A stretch of 64,000 bases of DNA from Oscheius dolichura (lineage: Eukaryota > Nematoda > Chromadorea > Rhabditida > Rhabditidae), in assembly GCA_932521035.1 (NCBI GenBank), contig OW051496.1, positions 10,912,001 through 10,976,000 on the forward strand, written 5' to 3'. Both the position numbers and the translations under genes were made by a program. Below the pieces are notes generated by a model. It worked only from the letters and a program-made list of their open reading frames with translations. It did no database searches and was not told the origin of the DNA. Each line of letters opens with the position of its first letter. The first letter of the stretch is position 1. Positions 23,058 through 33,582 of the stretch are shown one piece after another.

Positions 23058-23862
23058 CACAGCTCGCCGCGGCTGAAGAGAGGTCAACGCAACAGTGATC
23101 GCGCCGGGACCCGCGCAATTTTTGCTCTACGGGAAGAACAACTTTGTAGCATCAAACACTCGAAAACCACACATTTTCAGCTTTTTCTGTAAATTACATT
23201 TGATTCAGCATGTTCGAAAGAATTGGTAGCAATTTTTTTGGTTCCTACAAATGTAGCGCAGCAAAGATAATTAGTTTTTTGTGTTTTTCACTATCAAAAA
23301 GCGAATAGATTTTGGTGCCAAAATTGCTGTAGAATCTCCATTTATTTCTGCATCGAATAAGCCCAAGAACTCCGAAAACGTATGTCTGGATAAGAAGTGT
23401 TTGATGCTACAAAGTTGAATATCATAATCTTCAATACAAAAAAACGCTGTTTGTCCACTGTTTACAACCGTTTCCATCCAACGTCGATTTTTTGAAAAAT
23501 CGGTCAAAATCTTTGACAATTTCTTTCTCAAAACTAACATCCGATCTTTTTCATTTTTACTGCAAGCAATTAGTCTTGTTATGGGGAGCATTTTAAGTTA
23601 TAAACGGAAGAATATCATGGGAAAAACTTATTTTTGGGTTATTTCGGAACGAAAATTCACTGATATTCCATTACGCTTCAAATCTGCGTTATTTTATGTT
23701 TTCTCTTTTGTTTTATAGTAATTTGGGGTCGATAAGACCGAATAAAACATCAAAAACATGTGAAAATGTCTAGAAACGTATATATGAAAGACTGGCATGT
23801 GGTCGCCGCGGGACCATTTTAGTCATTTTAGACCTTTGAGGTGTTGGCCTCGGCGAGCTGTG
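23058..23862. mobile_element. 805-bp terminal-inverted-repeat transposon, non-autonomous
   Basis: The ends CACAGCTCGCCGCGGC and GCCTCGGCGAGCTGTG are imperfect inverted repeats. AATA flanks both ends, a possible 4-bp target duplication. A subterminal inverted pair, ACTTTGTAGCATCAAACACT (near 23,142) and its complement TGTTTGATGCTACAAAGTT (near 23,399), lies inside. The 106-codon minus-strand ORF at 23,271-23,591 resembles no transposase I recognise. Confidence 0.75.
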
Positions 23863-23950
23863 AATAAATAGTTTGTTGTACATTATGCTACTGTAAAAAT
23901 AAATGCTGATGAGGCACAATTAGTGTACATAAAATTGTATAATATTCCAG

Positions 23951-24107
23951 GCATGGTTACCGTGATCTGTCTATCCATATAGTGGAAGCGAATGGAATAT
24001 TTTTACATGTAATAACGGAGGGGCATATTTATCCGCCAGTATTTGAAACGGAGAATATGCTATTGCATGGCGTGCCAGAAATTCTGAGGGAACAGTTCAC
24101 AGAATGA
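23951..24107 (+). CDS. Orphan 3' exon next to TAF1A gene
   Basis: After an ATATTCCAG acceptor the frame beginning HGYRDLSIHIVEANG runs 51 codons to TGA and looks coding (alternating hydrophobics, no low complexity). Human TAF1A has a comparable GCRYFRYILKQ stretch after the WWPGFH region. The preceding TAF1A exon ends one nucleotide out of phase for this frame and the transposon lies between. It could be a true last exon with an unseen junction, an alternative end, or the end of another gene. Confidence 0.4.
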
Positions 24108-24384
24108 ACACTTTATTTCTGCCTTCTTTTTTTTGTCAATTTGTTCGTCGCTGGGCCAGTCTTGTCTCCCTGGCCAACTGGGCCCTGCTGGCGTGATTGA
24201 GATAGTTAGTTGCTGTGAAGGCTTCGACAAGCCCGGATCGGACCAGTGGCTAGATTAGTAGACTTTACCATATAAGATACGGTATAGACATACCGTGAAC
24301 TGAGGATTTTGAACTTCATCCGAGATGGTTGGAGGACAGGGGTATATTAGGTTGAAAGCTTTGGCTGTCCAGGAGGACTGGTGA

Positions 24385-24915
24385 GCCATCACCTAGAGAA
24401 AGATATTTATTGGAGGGAGAGGCACCTGTTGAATCTGGGTAGGCCGAAGAGTGCCAAGGAATTCAAGCAACGGGGTGGGATTCTTCTCCTCTTCCAGTCT
24501 TTCAAACGTCTCGATGATCTAAATTATCAAGAGGGGTCAAAAGAGATCTATAATCAGAAGATAAGGGGTGGAACTAACCTGCCCAGTGGTCAAACTGGGA
24601 GAAGAGGCCGTTTCTTGGGGATAACTCATGTCAGCAGTAAGCAGAGCGGACCTTAGCCTCTCTTCTTCGACGGGCCGCTCGGCAGGTAGAGGGACTGACG
24701 GGCGTGGGAATAGATGCTCATGTATGAGGCGAGTAACCAATAAAAATCAGGTCAGTTCAGCCAGGGCGTGAGCCTACATCGGGGATTGAACCATGTGGGG
24801 CATAATCAGTGACTAGCCGGGCCAGGAGGAGACACCCGTCGTCCAGGTGAAGGCAGCCATTGGCGAACTGAATGATCCCGTCGGCCAAGTTCTCCCTGGC
24901 GTCCTTGCCATTCCG
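24385..24915 (-). CDS. Unidentified small multi-exon gene (tentative)
   Basis: Reading from 24,915, MAKRGRNGKDARENLADGII then FANGCLHLDDGCLLLARL looks coding. Further down, ERPVEEERLRSALLTADMSY ends at a TTTGACCACTGGGCAG|GT donor and joins in frame through a short intron to IIETFERLEEEKNPTPLLEF. I could not find a clean splice linking the first exon to the second, so these may be one gene or two. No family recognised. A related stretch, GCLHLADGC, recurs on the minus strand near 27,880. Confidence 0.35.
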
Positions 24916-25248
24916 GCCACGTTTAGCCATCAAAGAGAACACAAAAAGAAGATTGAAAATCATAATTTATGGTAGTCAGTCAAACCAGTCTTTTTCAACG
25001 AGAAAAATATCGAATATATATGATGATACAGTTGTGACCCGGTTGAGGGGATGGTAGTAGTGGCTGCGAGAGACGATCCCTACTCTTACAGAAGAGGAAG
25101 AGAGCTCATTATATACAATATTTCCATAAAACTAGAGTCACAGGGAGAGAGGAGGAGGAGATACACAGCAAGGCAGACTCTGTAGAGAGAGGGAGAACCG
25201 CGTAGAGTATGGTTGGCCGGTTGAAAGAGCGGAATGGATGATGGGCGA

Positions 25249-27385
25249 CTAGGCAAAGAGAGACAGGAATGAGCCGAAGAGGAAGAGGCACAGCGGACGG
25301 ATCCAGATCAAATAATGAGCATAGTAGAGACCTATCCAGAAGAGCTAAAGCGGGAGGATAAGAAGAGTTATGATAATGTCTCCTACCTGAGAAATGAGCA
25401 TTGTACTCTGGGGCACGACGACGGGCCGACCCTCGCCGGGGAATCGACCTGTGGCATAGTAGCCATCCAACAGCTGGTCCTTCTTCTCGTACTGGGCATA
25501 GAGAAACTTCCTCAGACAGGCCTCATCCGCCCACTTGGGATCCACCTTGGCCACGTCGTAGTGGATAGCAATTTGACTGGACTCCGGGTGCGGCCACTCG
25601 CCGATCACTGCATTTCCTGGAAGATGAGGGCATTGTGAAGGATTGGGAAGAGAATTTTTTGAGACGGATACCACAACCCGGGGGAGGATAAAGGAATGGT
25701 AGCTCCTCCCCAAAAAGATCCCAAGAAAAAAGGACAAACCACCCACCTAAATCAGGTACATCTCCACGAGGATAGCCGATGGTGGCGTCGACAACATACT
25801 CCACAGGCGGTCCTCCTCCGCATCTAGCCACCCGGGGGTTATCTTCTCTCGGCGCCATCACGTCCATAACGGCGTGGGCTGCTCCCGTCCTCGGATGGGC
25901 ACAATGCTTCAACGGCTTCAATCTGAGCTTCTCAGCAAAACGGCTGGCACTTTCCTTGATCACGAAGAGGCGCGACCCTGGAATAAAGACAATAGACAAA
26001 AAAATAGAGGAGAGGGCAAACCTTCAGGGTACATAACAACCCATCCATAATTAAATTTCATAAAATATTTTTTAAGATGTTCACGAAATTTTACGAGGAG
26101 AGCTTCGCGTTTAGCGGCGCCACCATTGACAAAGAAATTGCCGTGAGCTGTCCACAGCATGCCGAGGGGAGTGTACTTCCAAATGTTGGTGATTACCCAT
26201 AGCCACTGAAAAATAGAATATAAAATAAACTAAATGATGTAATTTTAGGGGTATTTGGGAAGGAGAGATCAGCTGTTCTCTTCTCTTATCAGAAGAGAGC
26301 CTGCATCGGAGAGGAGCCTTTACAGCTACTGGCACATGGTGTCCCAGTGAGCGTACAATATACAAAAGAAGTTGGGGTGATTTACTTTTGAGAGAAAAGG
26401 AGCGAAACGATCGCAATCTGCCGCCTGGCCGGGGTGCCCAGAGGTTGGAGGCGGCCACCGACCCACAGTCAAGTCGGCAGACGCTGGCCTGCTCTCCCAG
26501 GATGAAAACTTTCCGGTATTTAGATCTTATAATGGTAAGAAGCCACCAATAAACTTCTTGAGAGCTGCAACCAGCCTTTGGATGAGTTGGAATGGGAGAA
26601 AACAGCCAAGGCCCGCGTCTCACCGAGCCATTGTCAGTCTTCATTTTTAGGGGCTTTGGGACAAGGCACCCCCAAAAGTAAATGAGGGTTCAAGGTCAGG
26701 GCAACCGGTGGGCTCCTTCTAGACCCAATTGGTGGATACAATAAAGAGAATCGGGTCCCAGTCGCAGGGAGGAGGAGGAACCGTCTTGCCATCCCCCCTT
26801 CTGGGCCTGGCCTCTCAATTTTAGAGAAATCTAGAGGTTTGTGGCTATCATGTGTTGGTTATAAATAAAAATATGAGAGGTACATACCCTCCCGGGGACG
26901 GTTCCCTTGTCGTGAAGACTCTGCATAACCACAAAGTGATCAAGTAGACCGAGATGATTGGGCAGGTAGAGGACGCGCTTCTCCGCCAATGAGGAGATGT
27001 CTTCTCCATATTCGACAACTAGAAATACGGTAATTTATCTCTTAAAATAAAGAGGAGGATACCGCTCATTCCAGAGTAGACGGAAGCGGCCACCCAGTGG
27101 TCGTTGACAAATCGGCAGAGACTCTGCTCGAGCAGACAGAACAACGGCATACTGAACCACATAATGGGTAAGACGAAGAGCACCGTGGAGATACAGGCCA
27201 CCGGCACGACGAAGGCCGTCATCAGGAAAAAGTATGTGGCTCCTGAAGCGGAGAGACAATCTCTATACGGTATGGGGCAACTAACCGACAAAAGTGATCA
27301 TCTTTCGAATGTCAGTAGAGTGCGGCTCCTCGGCGACGCCACTCATCTTCGTAACAGCGGCTACTTCGCTTCGCTGCGTCTCCAT
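25249..27385 (-). CDS. LPGAT1: LPGAT1-like lysophospholipid acyltransferase
   Basis: A membrane acyltransferase of the PlsC/LPLAT family that acylates lysophosphatidyl head groups, probably in the ER. The ATG at 27,385 (METQRSEVAAV) is 24 nt after a CCCCATTTAG acceptor. The second exon is membrane-spanning (TYFFLMTAFVVPVACISTVL). Catalytic motif I is NHLGLLD in the exon at 26.9-27.0 kb, and the PEG motif (VVMYPEG) ends the next coding block at about 26,025. Downstream exons carry HPRTGAAHAVMDVM, YVVDATIGYPRGD and the C-terminal LLDGYYATGRFPG, matching LPGAT1's PRSGATK, IDTTIAYPK and LLSHFYETGAFP. The last exon joins through a 42-nt intron to a hydrophobic end (YYAHYLIWIRPLCLFLFGSF) with stop TAG at 25,249-25,251. 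About 385 residues, near family length. One intron (about 26.2-26.9 kb) is unusually long. C. elegans has several acl genes of this kind. Confidence 0.85.
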
Positions 27386-29798
27386 CAGTCCACTACCCAG
27401 CATAGTCTAAATGGGGGATGATGATATCAACGAGAAGAAGAGAACAGAGGGAAAGGGAAAAGAGAACTGACTCGATGGGAGTGGGGATAGAGATCAGCCA
27501 GATCAGCCACAGCCGCTGTCATGAAAGATAGTGTCTACTACTGGCCGGCCTAGGGGGATGACTCGACCCGTCCGAAATGGTCTATTTCTGGTTGTAACAA
27601 AGAAGAAATAGGAGCTATTTTTGTGTTCTGTGCAGGGTAGACAGGCAGACAATTATGCAAATGGGCGTGAACGGGGTCTGCCCTCGCGGGGGCCTCCGTG
27701 GACACTGAACACTGCCCTCTGTCCCCTACCGGGCATTTCGGGGCAGGGCCACCCAGATAAGTTGCTGCAGATCGGTGGCCCATACAAGATGCTTTCAGCC
27801 ATCTTCGAGGACCCAGAGGCCGGAGGAGGAAGGATTTATTCGGGAGACTGGGAACAATATGGCACCCGTCGGCCAGGTGAAGGCATCCTATCCCCCAGTG
27901 GAGCAGAAAAGGGGGTGATAAAATAGATACCGGCAGGAGGTTCTCTGTTTCTTCTCCCCATAGAAGGACGATGTTCAGACCTTTACAGGGGATCTTATCA
28001 AACATGTTTATGGTAGCGGGGGGCAGGTGAGACTACGGTCAGACCTCAGACCAGGACACGATATTGTTTTGTCTGTTGAATGTTTTCCAAAAAGGGACGG
28101 CGGCTTGGGAAAGGTCAGCGGGAGAGGGAAGTGGAATAAACAAGGAAATCCCCCTGCCCACTGTTTGCCAAAAGGGGCGGAAAACTTTCTCTCATTTCCT
28201 CAAGGAAAAAGGGGGGGGGGGGTGCCCTCCGAAAAGTGATGATCAAAAAGTCGACCAGTGGTAGCGGTTAGCCTTGAGCGGAACATCCGACGGGTTTGGG
28301 GGTAGGCAGAGGAGAGCCCCCTCCCCTTCTCAGGAAAGGGTTCGGGGTATAATCAAGGGGTTGAACTAGAAAAGGGGAGGGGGTCGATAAGGCCGGCAGA
28401 GGAGATGGTTACTGGGGCGACAGGCGAAAAAGGGCAACTTGGTGGCTGTTTGCCAGTCAGTTTCTCCCGATTGATGACAGCAGGCCAGCAAACAACCTTT
28501 TGCAGTTTTTCGACGGCCGGCCCCTCCGAGAGAAACACGGAAACTTTCCGACCCCCGCCCACCGTCTATCATTGGCAGCCAGGCGGGAAGAAGCGCCGGG
28601 GCAACGGCAGCCTTCTTCGAGATAAGGAGAGCAATCTCTCGAATGGCGCGACAAGATGTCAGCTGTTGTTCATCGAACACAAAAAGAGATTTTAGAGGGG
28701 GAGGGGCTCAAAAAGAGAGAAAAAGGGAGAAAGAGAAGGGCACGCCTCGCTGTCGTCAATGCCAAATACGACCCCGTACTATTTGCCCAATAAAAAGAGA
28801 AGGAGAGGTGAGGGGAGGCCGGGTCCAAGGAGAGCTTCAAAGGGAAAAGAAAGCGAAGTCTAGTCCCACCAGCTAACAAAAACTAATGCAATTTCCCCCT
28901 TGATTAGATAAGGAGATACGACCTGTAGCCGGGAACAAAGCAGAGATGCTTGGAGGAGGAACTTGGGGGAGGTTCTCACGGTGGCGCCTAGAGCCTCCAG
29001 GCGAGAGGCCCGGCAGCTGGAGGAGACCGGGAAGGGCGGCCTGCCCAGGGAGGCGGCCAGGGGCACCAGTTCAATGTTCAGAGATGCTGGCCCGCTGCCA
29101 AGCCCGGCCCGCCGCCCCGAGGCCCAGCTCGATGGCCAGGGAGGATGGAGGATGGCTTGAAGGGGCCGGAGCAGGACCCTGAGGACGCATCTTCTCGAAT
29201 TTTCCCACCCGAGGCCATAAATATCTTCTCATAAAGAGGCATCCAAAGCATATCCAAAGAGTGGGGAGGAGATGAAGAAAGTTAGCCACCCGGGTCGGTT
29301 CGGCCGGTCACCAGACTGAAGTCTGCCTCAGCCGGTTGTAAACCCCATATGCAAAGGTCAACGACGGTTCGAATAATAAATAGAAGAAGAGGGCATCCAT
29401 CCTTGCTTCTCGGCAGGAATGAAAGACGACTAGTCACCATTGGCAACAGTTGAAAATTTGAATAAGGAGCGAAAAAGACGCCACCCGATGGGAAGAGTTG
29501 GAGGATCCACTCGAAAGTCGGAGTGAAATGGGATGACAGAACTAACGAGAGGAAGGTCCATTTGAGCCCCAGATGTAAGAGGAGGGGATAGGGACGCAGA
29601 GGGGGAGGCAGCTGGCGGTAGGAGCGGAGGAGAAGAACCTCTCTCTCTCTCTTTTAAAAATAGAACACCCGTTCTTTTTTGAAAATAGAGAAGGAGAACA
29701 AGAGAGCCATTTCAAAACAAGTACATTTTGAAATCGTTCATCTTCCCTGAGGGAGGCGGGAGGCATTGAGAGCGGCCTGGGGGGATCCGCGCCTGCCG

Positions 29799-29886
29799 GC
29801 ACCCGTAAAGTCTCGGCAGTATACAGACATGGGAAATTGGCACCTACAGATTACTGTAGCTTTAGCTGCCGAGATTATACGGGTGC
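29799..29886. repeat. Foldback element, copy 6
   Basis: GCACCCGTAAAGTCTCGGCA at left and CTGCCGAGATTATACGGGTG with a final C at right, enclosing a centre that includes TTACTGTAGC. One mismatch per arm. Confidence 0.85.
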
Positions 29887-30764
29887 AGTGGAGGGAGTCT
29901 ATTCAGAGAGGAGATTCTGCCGGCTGGAAGGGCACCGGCAGACAGGGGTGGCCGACCATTCAAGGCGGGGGAAAACTAGTTCTCTCGAATAAAATGATGC
30001 GAGGGCTCACAGGCAGACGGGGGTGGCAGGCATTGTCGGGCTTGAGTCATCCGAAAATAATGGCACTGGAGGAAGACGAAACGGAGACACTACTCACCTC
30101 ATGAGCCAGCCAAAATAGCCAATTCGAAGCGACGCCATTGCCGGGGAAACGCTTTCCGTCTTGAAAAACATCAATTGTCTCGGCACCTTTTCCCTTCCCA
30201 TTCCCAGAAGGAGAGTTCTCGAGATTCGATTTAAAGGTCGACCAGCCGCGGGTCCCGCAGCGATCCTGCGGACTGCTACGGTTTATCAGGGCAGTACACC
30301 CGGCTTCGCGGTTAAAATTGCACAAGATTTCCACTCTTTCACTTCCAGTCGCAGATATTTACCTTTCTTTTCCGCCAGATCCCCTTTCCCTCTCCTGTAC
30401 CCATACAACTCCCGTAATTTCCTAAAATATTCAATTTTCGCGGTAATTTTCTTCCTCTTTTATATTTTCCCAGTACGGGTGCTTGCTTTTAACATATTTC
30501 CCACCTTTCCTGGCCAGGAGCCGCCGTCGGCCCGACCCGGTGACCCCAGGAATGACGCGGCCTGGGAAACTGTCCCCCGCGGCGGGCAGAACGCGCCAAA
30601 GGCACTTTTAAACAGTTTGTGGCCAGGATTCTTCAAAAATAAAGGAGAATTGATTAGAAATCTCCGCTGGAACAGTTCTAATGCCAGAAAAATGAGCTCA
30701 AAAGTCCCTGTACTCGAATTTCCTCATCTCGATAGACCGTAATCCTGGGCGGCGCTAGTAAATT

Positions 30765-30995
30765 ATGAAAATCTCGGCACTGGGTGGCCCAATTTCCCTA
30801 CTCTAAAAACAAAAGTTACTCGTTACGTCGAGATGTATCGATAGCCACCGATATCTTAGATCTACGATGGATTCCAATTTGGCGATCTCTCGTAAGCCTA
30901 AGCTAAGCCTAAATCGCGTATATCTCACGACTTCACGGTCGAATTTCGGTACTCTAAAAATAAAAGTTACTAGCTACGTCGAGATCTTTCGATTG
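30765..30995. repeat. Dispersed tandem repeat, locus A
   Basis: Two copies of a roughly 150-bp unit: ACTCTAAAAACAAAAGTTAC near 30,803 and ACTCTAAAAATAAAAGTTAC near 30,952, with CTCGTAAGCCTAAGCTAAGC between them. The same arrangement recurs at 56.36-57.05 kb, where it is interrupted by a transposon. Confidence 0.8.
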
Positions 30996-31122
30996 TTGCT
31001 AACATCTTTGGGACAAATGTTATTTTCACTTTGCGGTCGTCAAGTCAAACTTCAATCGCACGTATCGGCTTTATTTTTCGTCGGATGTCAATATAGCCAA
31101 TATATTTTCAGGGTATCCTATA

Positions 31123-33349
31123 ATGTCTGTTGAAGGTCTTTTGAGCGAAGTGTCGACGATCCTCGGCTCGCGGCTGACCATTCGTGCCGCCGACCAGGCC
31201 TTCTTCGGAGACCACCAGGTCCATACCAATGTTCCCCTGGCTACCACGTCCAGCGGAAGACATTGCGGTTAGTGACAGTCTCCACCTTTCCATTTTGGGG
31301 GTTTAGGCGGCAAGAAGGACGAGCTCTCCTCGGCTATTCATAACGCACACACCATCATTGATAAGGCCTTGGCTGGCCAGGCCATCGGATCCAACGGTTA
31401 ATTTTTGGTTTCTTTTGCTTTGCTCATAACTCTGGTGGCTCGGTCTCCACCTGGCCGACAGGGCTTGAACCGAGCCATTCGAGTTTTCCTAACTGGTGTG
31501 TGTGCTCGTGGCCTAACTGTTATTTTACTTCCTTTTTTAATCCCTCTTCTTCCCTTCAAGACCCTATATTTTCCAGTGAATTCGGAAATCGCCACCTTGA
31601 AACGTGAGAACCAGGAGATCAAGAAGGAGGTAGCCGAACTGCGTAAACTGCTCCAGGACCTGACTGTCAAGTGCTGCTCGGTAGGTATTTCCCTTTCTTT
31701 TTTTTCGATTTTCCCCATTAGAGACTCTGTTTTGGCGGCTCTTTTCGAGTGTTAGTACTAGGAGACGGGAATCTCTCCTTTTCTCTCTCCCTGGCCCGGA
31801 TGTATCCCGAGAAATTGATAACAGCCACGGTTCTGGAAGACGAGGACCTCTTCAGCCAGCGATATCAGCAAGGACAGGAGGCGGTAGCCGCTCTCCGCCG
31901 GCTGCACAACGTCTGCCTTCATTTTTCCGTGGATGCCACCCAGCTGCCAACGACGTGGCTCGGCTTTCACGACACCGTCATCATGAATTTCCCCCATCCT
32001 GGAGGGAAGACCAATTTGAAACGGAGCAGGCAGCTGGCCAGGGGGATATTCCAAAGTCTGGGGAGGATAATGGACGAGGCGGCCGAGTTCCACCTCTCGT
32101 TGGCTGTCGGCCAGTCGGGCATTCCTGATGCTTCGACGCCTTGGTCTCCCACGCCTCCAGGGCATTCTTCCGACAGTTGGACTATTTTAAATATAGCGGC
32201 GGAGGAGGGCTTCGGTCTCCTGGAAGTGCTTCCTATGTATCCCGTCCTCTTCCCTGGGTACCAGTCAGCCGGCTACAAGTCCACCACCAAAGGATTCGAT
32301 AATTACACCGCTCCGCAGCGGCTCGTCTTTGTAAAATGCCAACAGGATGTTTCGTTTGATGATCTCCGCCTGGCTAATAAAGAAAATCCCCGGCTCTTCC
32401 ATATATGGCGCCCTTATTTCGTCCGTGACATTTCGTTTCTCTTCACCTGCCCGGAGGAAGACATCCCCTCACAGGAGCAGATTCTCCTCGAGCTGATGAA
32501 AGAAATTACGGGATTTTCGACAATAAAAATAGAAGAAATTGAGTCACTTCGATCAATCTGCCCGGATCCTCGGCTACCTAATAGAATATATCGGATTTTC
32601 TATCAAGCAGAGCTCATCCCCCTGACCAGGACAGTTTGCAATCAATTGGATGAAATTCTACGACAGAGAATAGTTCAAGATGTCAAAGAGAAAACGCTGC
32701 CTCTAATCATGACATAATAAATAATTATTATACAAATTGTGTAAGTTCAACTGGCTGGCCACTATTTATTTCCCTTTTTATTCTCTTCCTCGAAAAATGC
32801 AACCATTTTCAGCAGTCCAGCACAACAGCTGCTCCAGCTCCGACTCCTGCCTCTAAGCAACAAAGCCAGGAGAAGGACGACGACTTTGATCTGTTTGGAT
32901 CGGAGGAAGAGGAAGACGACGACGAGAAGAAAAAGGTCGTCGAGGAGCGTCTAAAGGCCTATGCTGAAAAGAAATCAGCTAAGGTATTTCCGATAAAAAA
33001 GAAATTTGAAAAAGAATGTTACTAGCCCGGACCGATTGCCAAGTCTTCTGTTATCCTGGATGTGAAGCCATGGGACGATGAGACCGATCTTGGAGAAATG
33101 GAGAAACTTGTCCGTAGCATTGAGATGGACGGTCTCGTCTGGGGAGGTGGTAAGCTGCTCCCTATTGGCTATGGTATGTTTCGGGGCATTTCTTCACAGA
33201 AAAAAAATGTTTTAGGAATCAAGAAGTTGCAAATCATTTGTGTCATTGAAGATGCTAAAGTTTCTGTTGACGACCTGACAGAGAGGATCCAAGGAGACTT
33301 TGAAGACCATGTCCAATCCGTTGATATCGCTGCCTTCAACAAAATTTAA
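31123..33349 (+). CDS. EEF1D: eEF1B-delta (guanine nucleotide exchange factor for eEF1A)
   Basis: This subunit regenerates eEF1A-GTP during translation elongation. The start ATG 31123 is 11 nt after a TATATTTTCAG acceptor. Six exons: 31123-31267, 31307-31396, 31577-31680, 32813-32983, 33026-33173 and 33216-33349 (first intron 39 nt), giving 263 residues, close to the ~280 of human EEF1D. Exon 3 is a leucine-zipper coiled coil ([20 protein letters not shown]), the delta-type oligomerisation segment. Exon 4 has the acidic [20 protein letters not shown] linker of eEF1B proteins. Exons 5-6 form the catalytic EF1-GNE domain ([40 protein letters not shown]) ending DIAAFNKI*. Intron 3 is 1,132 nt, far larger than the others, and contains the whole FDXACB1-like ORF in the same phase. 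AATAAA lies at 33,479. Confidence 0.93.
31722..32717 (+). CDS. FDXACB1: FDXACB1-like ORF (BMT5-like + FDX-ACB) as alternative 3' exon of eEF1B-delta
   Basis: A 331-codon open frame starts directly at a CCCCATTAG splice acceptor. The preceding in-frame triplet is that TAG and no ATG precedes the conserved [16 protein letters not shown] motif, the Rossmann glycine loop of BMT5-like (DUF2431) methyltransferase folds (human FDXACB1: LLLVGEGNFSF). [15 protein letters not shown] matches the family's FPH-G motif. The C-terminus has an FDX-ACB domain ([34 protein letters not shown]), the anticodon-binding fold of mitochondrial PheRS. The acceptor is 41 nt after the eEF1B-delta exon-3 donor (31,681) and the join is phase 0 (CCS|RLCF), so splicing would attach 113 eEF1B-delta residues to this ORF (444 aa). 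Human FDXACB1 is about twice the length of this ORF; the middle region appears absent. The stop overlaps an AATAAA. Alternatively it could be trans-spliced with a non-ATG start, which seems less likely. Confidence 0.85.
   Translation, partial: RLCFGGSFRVLVLGDGNLSFSLSLARMYPEKLITATVLEDEDLFSQRYQQGQEAVAALRRLHNVCLHFSVDATQLPTTWLGFHDTVIMNFPHPGGKTNLKRSRQLARGIFQSLGRIMDEAAEFHLSLAVGQSGIPDASTPWSPTPPGHSSDSWTILNIAAEEGFGLLEVLPMYPVLFPGYQSAGYKSTTKGFDNYTAPQRLVFVKCQQDVSFDDLRLANKENPRLFHIWRPYFVRDISFLFTCPEEDIPSQEQILLELMKEITGFSTIKIEEIESLRSICPDPRLPNRIYRIFYQAELIPLTRTVCNQLDEILRQRIVQDVKEKTLPLIMT
32716..32721 (+). terminator. Poly(A) signal of the FDXACB1-like exon
   Basis: AATAAA overlaps the TAA stop (32,715-32,717) and lies within eEF1B-delta intron 3, consistent with an independent transcript end upstream of the canonical exon 4. 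Confidence 0.65.
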
Positions 33350-33478
33350 TTGTTTAATTTGTTGACTTCCTAAAGTTTGCGTCAAACCTTCTGTTTAATT
33401 ATTTGTTGGTTATATAAATTTTGTATCACATCGTCTGTTGCAGCCACTTGTGTAGAAGAATGCTATAAATGATTATGC

Positions 33479-33484
33479 AATAAA
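33479..33484 (+). terminator. Poly(A) signal of eEF1B-delta
   Basis: AATAAA 130 nt after the eEF1B-delta stop codon, in AT-rich sequence between the convergent eEF1B-delta and uS12m genes. Confidence 0.5.
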
Positions 33485-33582
33485 ACTCTTTCAATGAGGT
33501 TGAAAGATAGCATAGATTGATAACAGCTAATATAAACATTTATTAGAATCCGCAAAATCGAGCAAAATGATACCATAAATAA

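Larger units (their letters stand above)
27450..31100. other. Intergenic region, no convincing gene
   Basis: Gly/Arg/Pro-rich ORFs on both strands do not join into splice-consistent chains. A minus-strand stretch near 27,880 repeats GCLHLADGC from the 24.9-kb gene. The motif GGAGGATGG-CTTGAAGGGGCCGG near 29,145 resembles GGAGGATGGCTGAAGGGGCC at the start of the window (about 15-36). Contains a 12-base G run (28,211-28,222), one foldback element and the dispersed repeat at 30.75-31.0 kb. Confidence 0.45.

Noticed and set aside
23271..23591. 106-codon ORF inside the 805-bp transposon as a transposase
   Set aside because: Too short, lacks any DDE/D pattern I can see, and overlaps subterminal inverted repeats.
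27550..28005. 151-codon minus ORF with GCLHLADGC
   Set aside because: The short match to the 24.9-kb gene is only about 28 bp of DNA. The remainder has no support.
30161..30742. 193-codon plus ORF
   Set aside because: Long for this region but biased to Phe/Pro/Arg, without recognisable domain or nearby splice logic. Kept out as unsupported.
31749..32717. Independent FDXACB1 gene starting with GTG at 31,749
   Set aside because: No ATG, and the open frame begins precisely at a splice acceptor in phase with the eEF1B-delta exon, so an upstream spliced exon explains it better.
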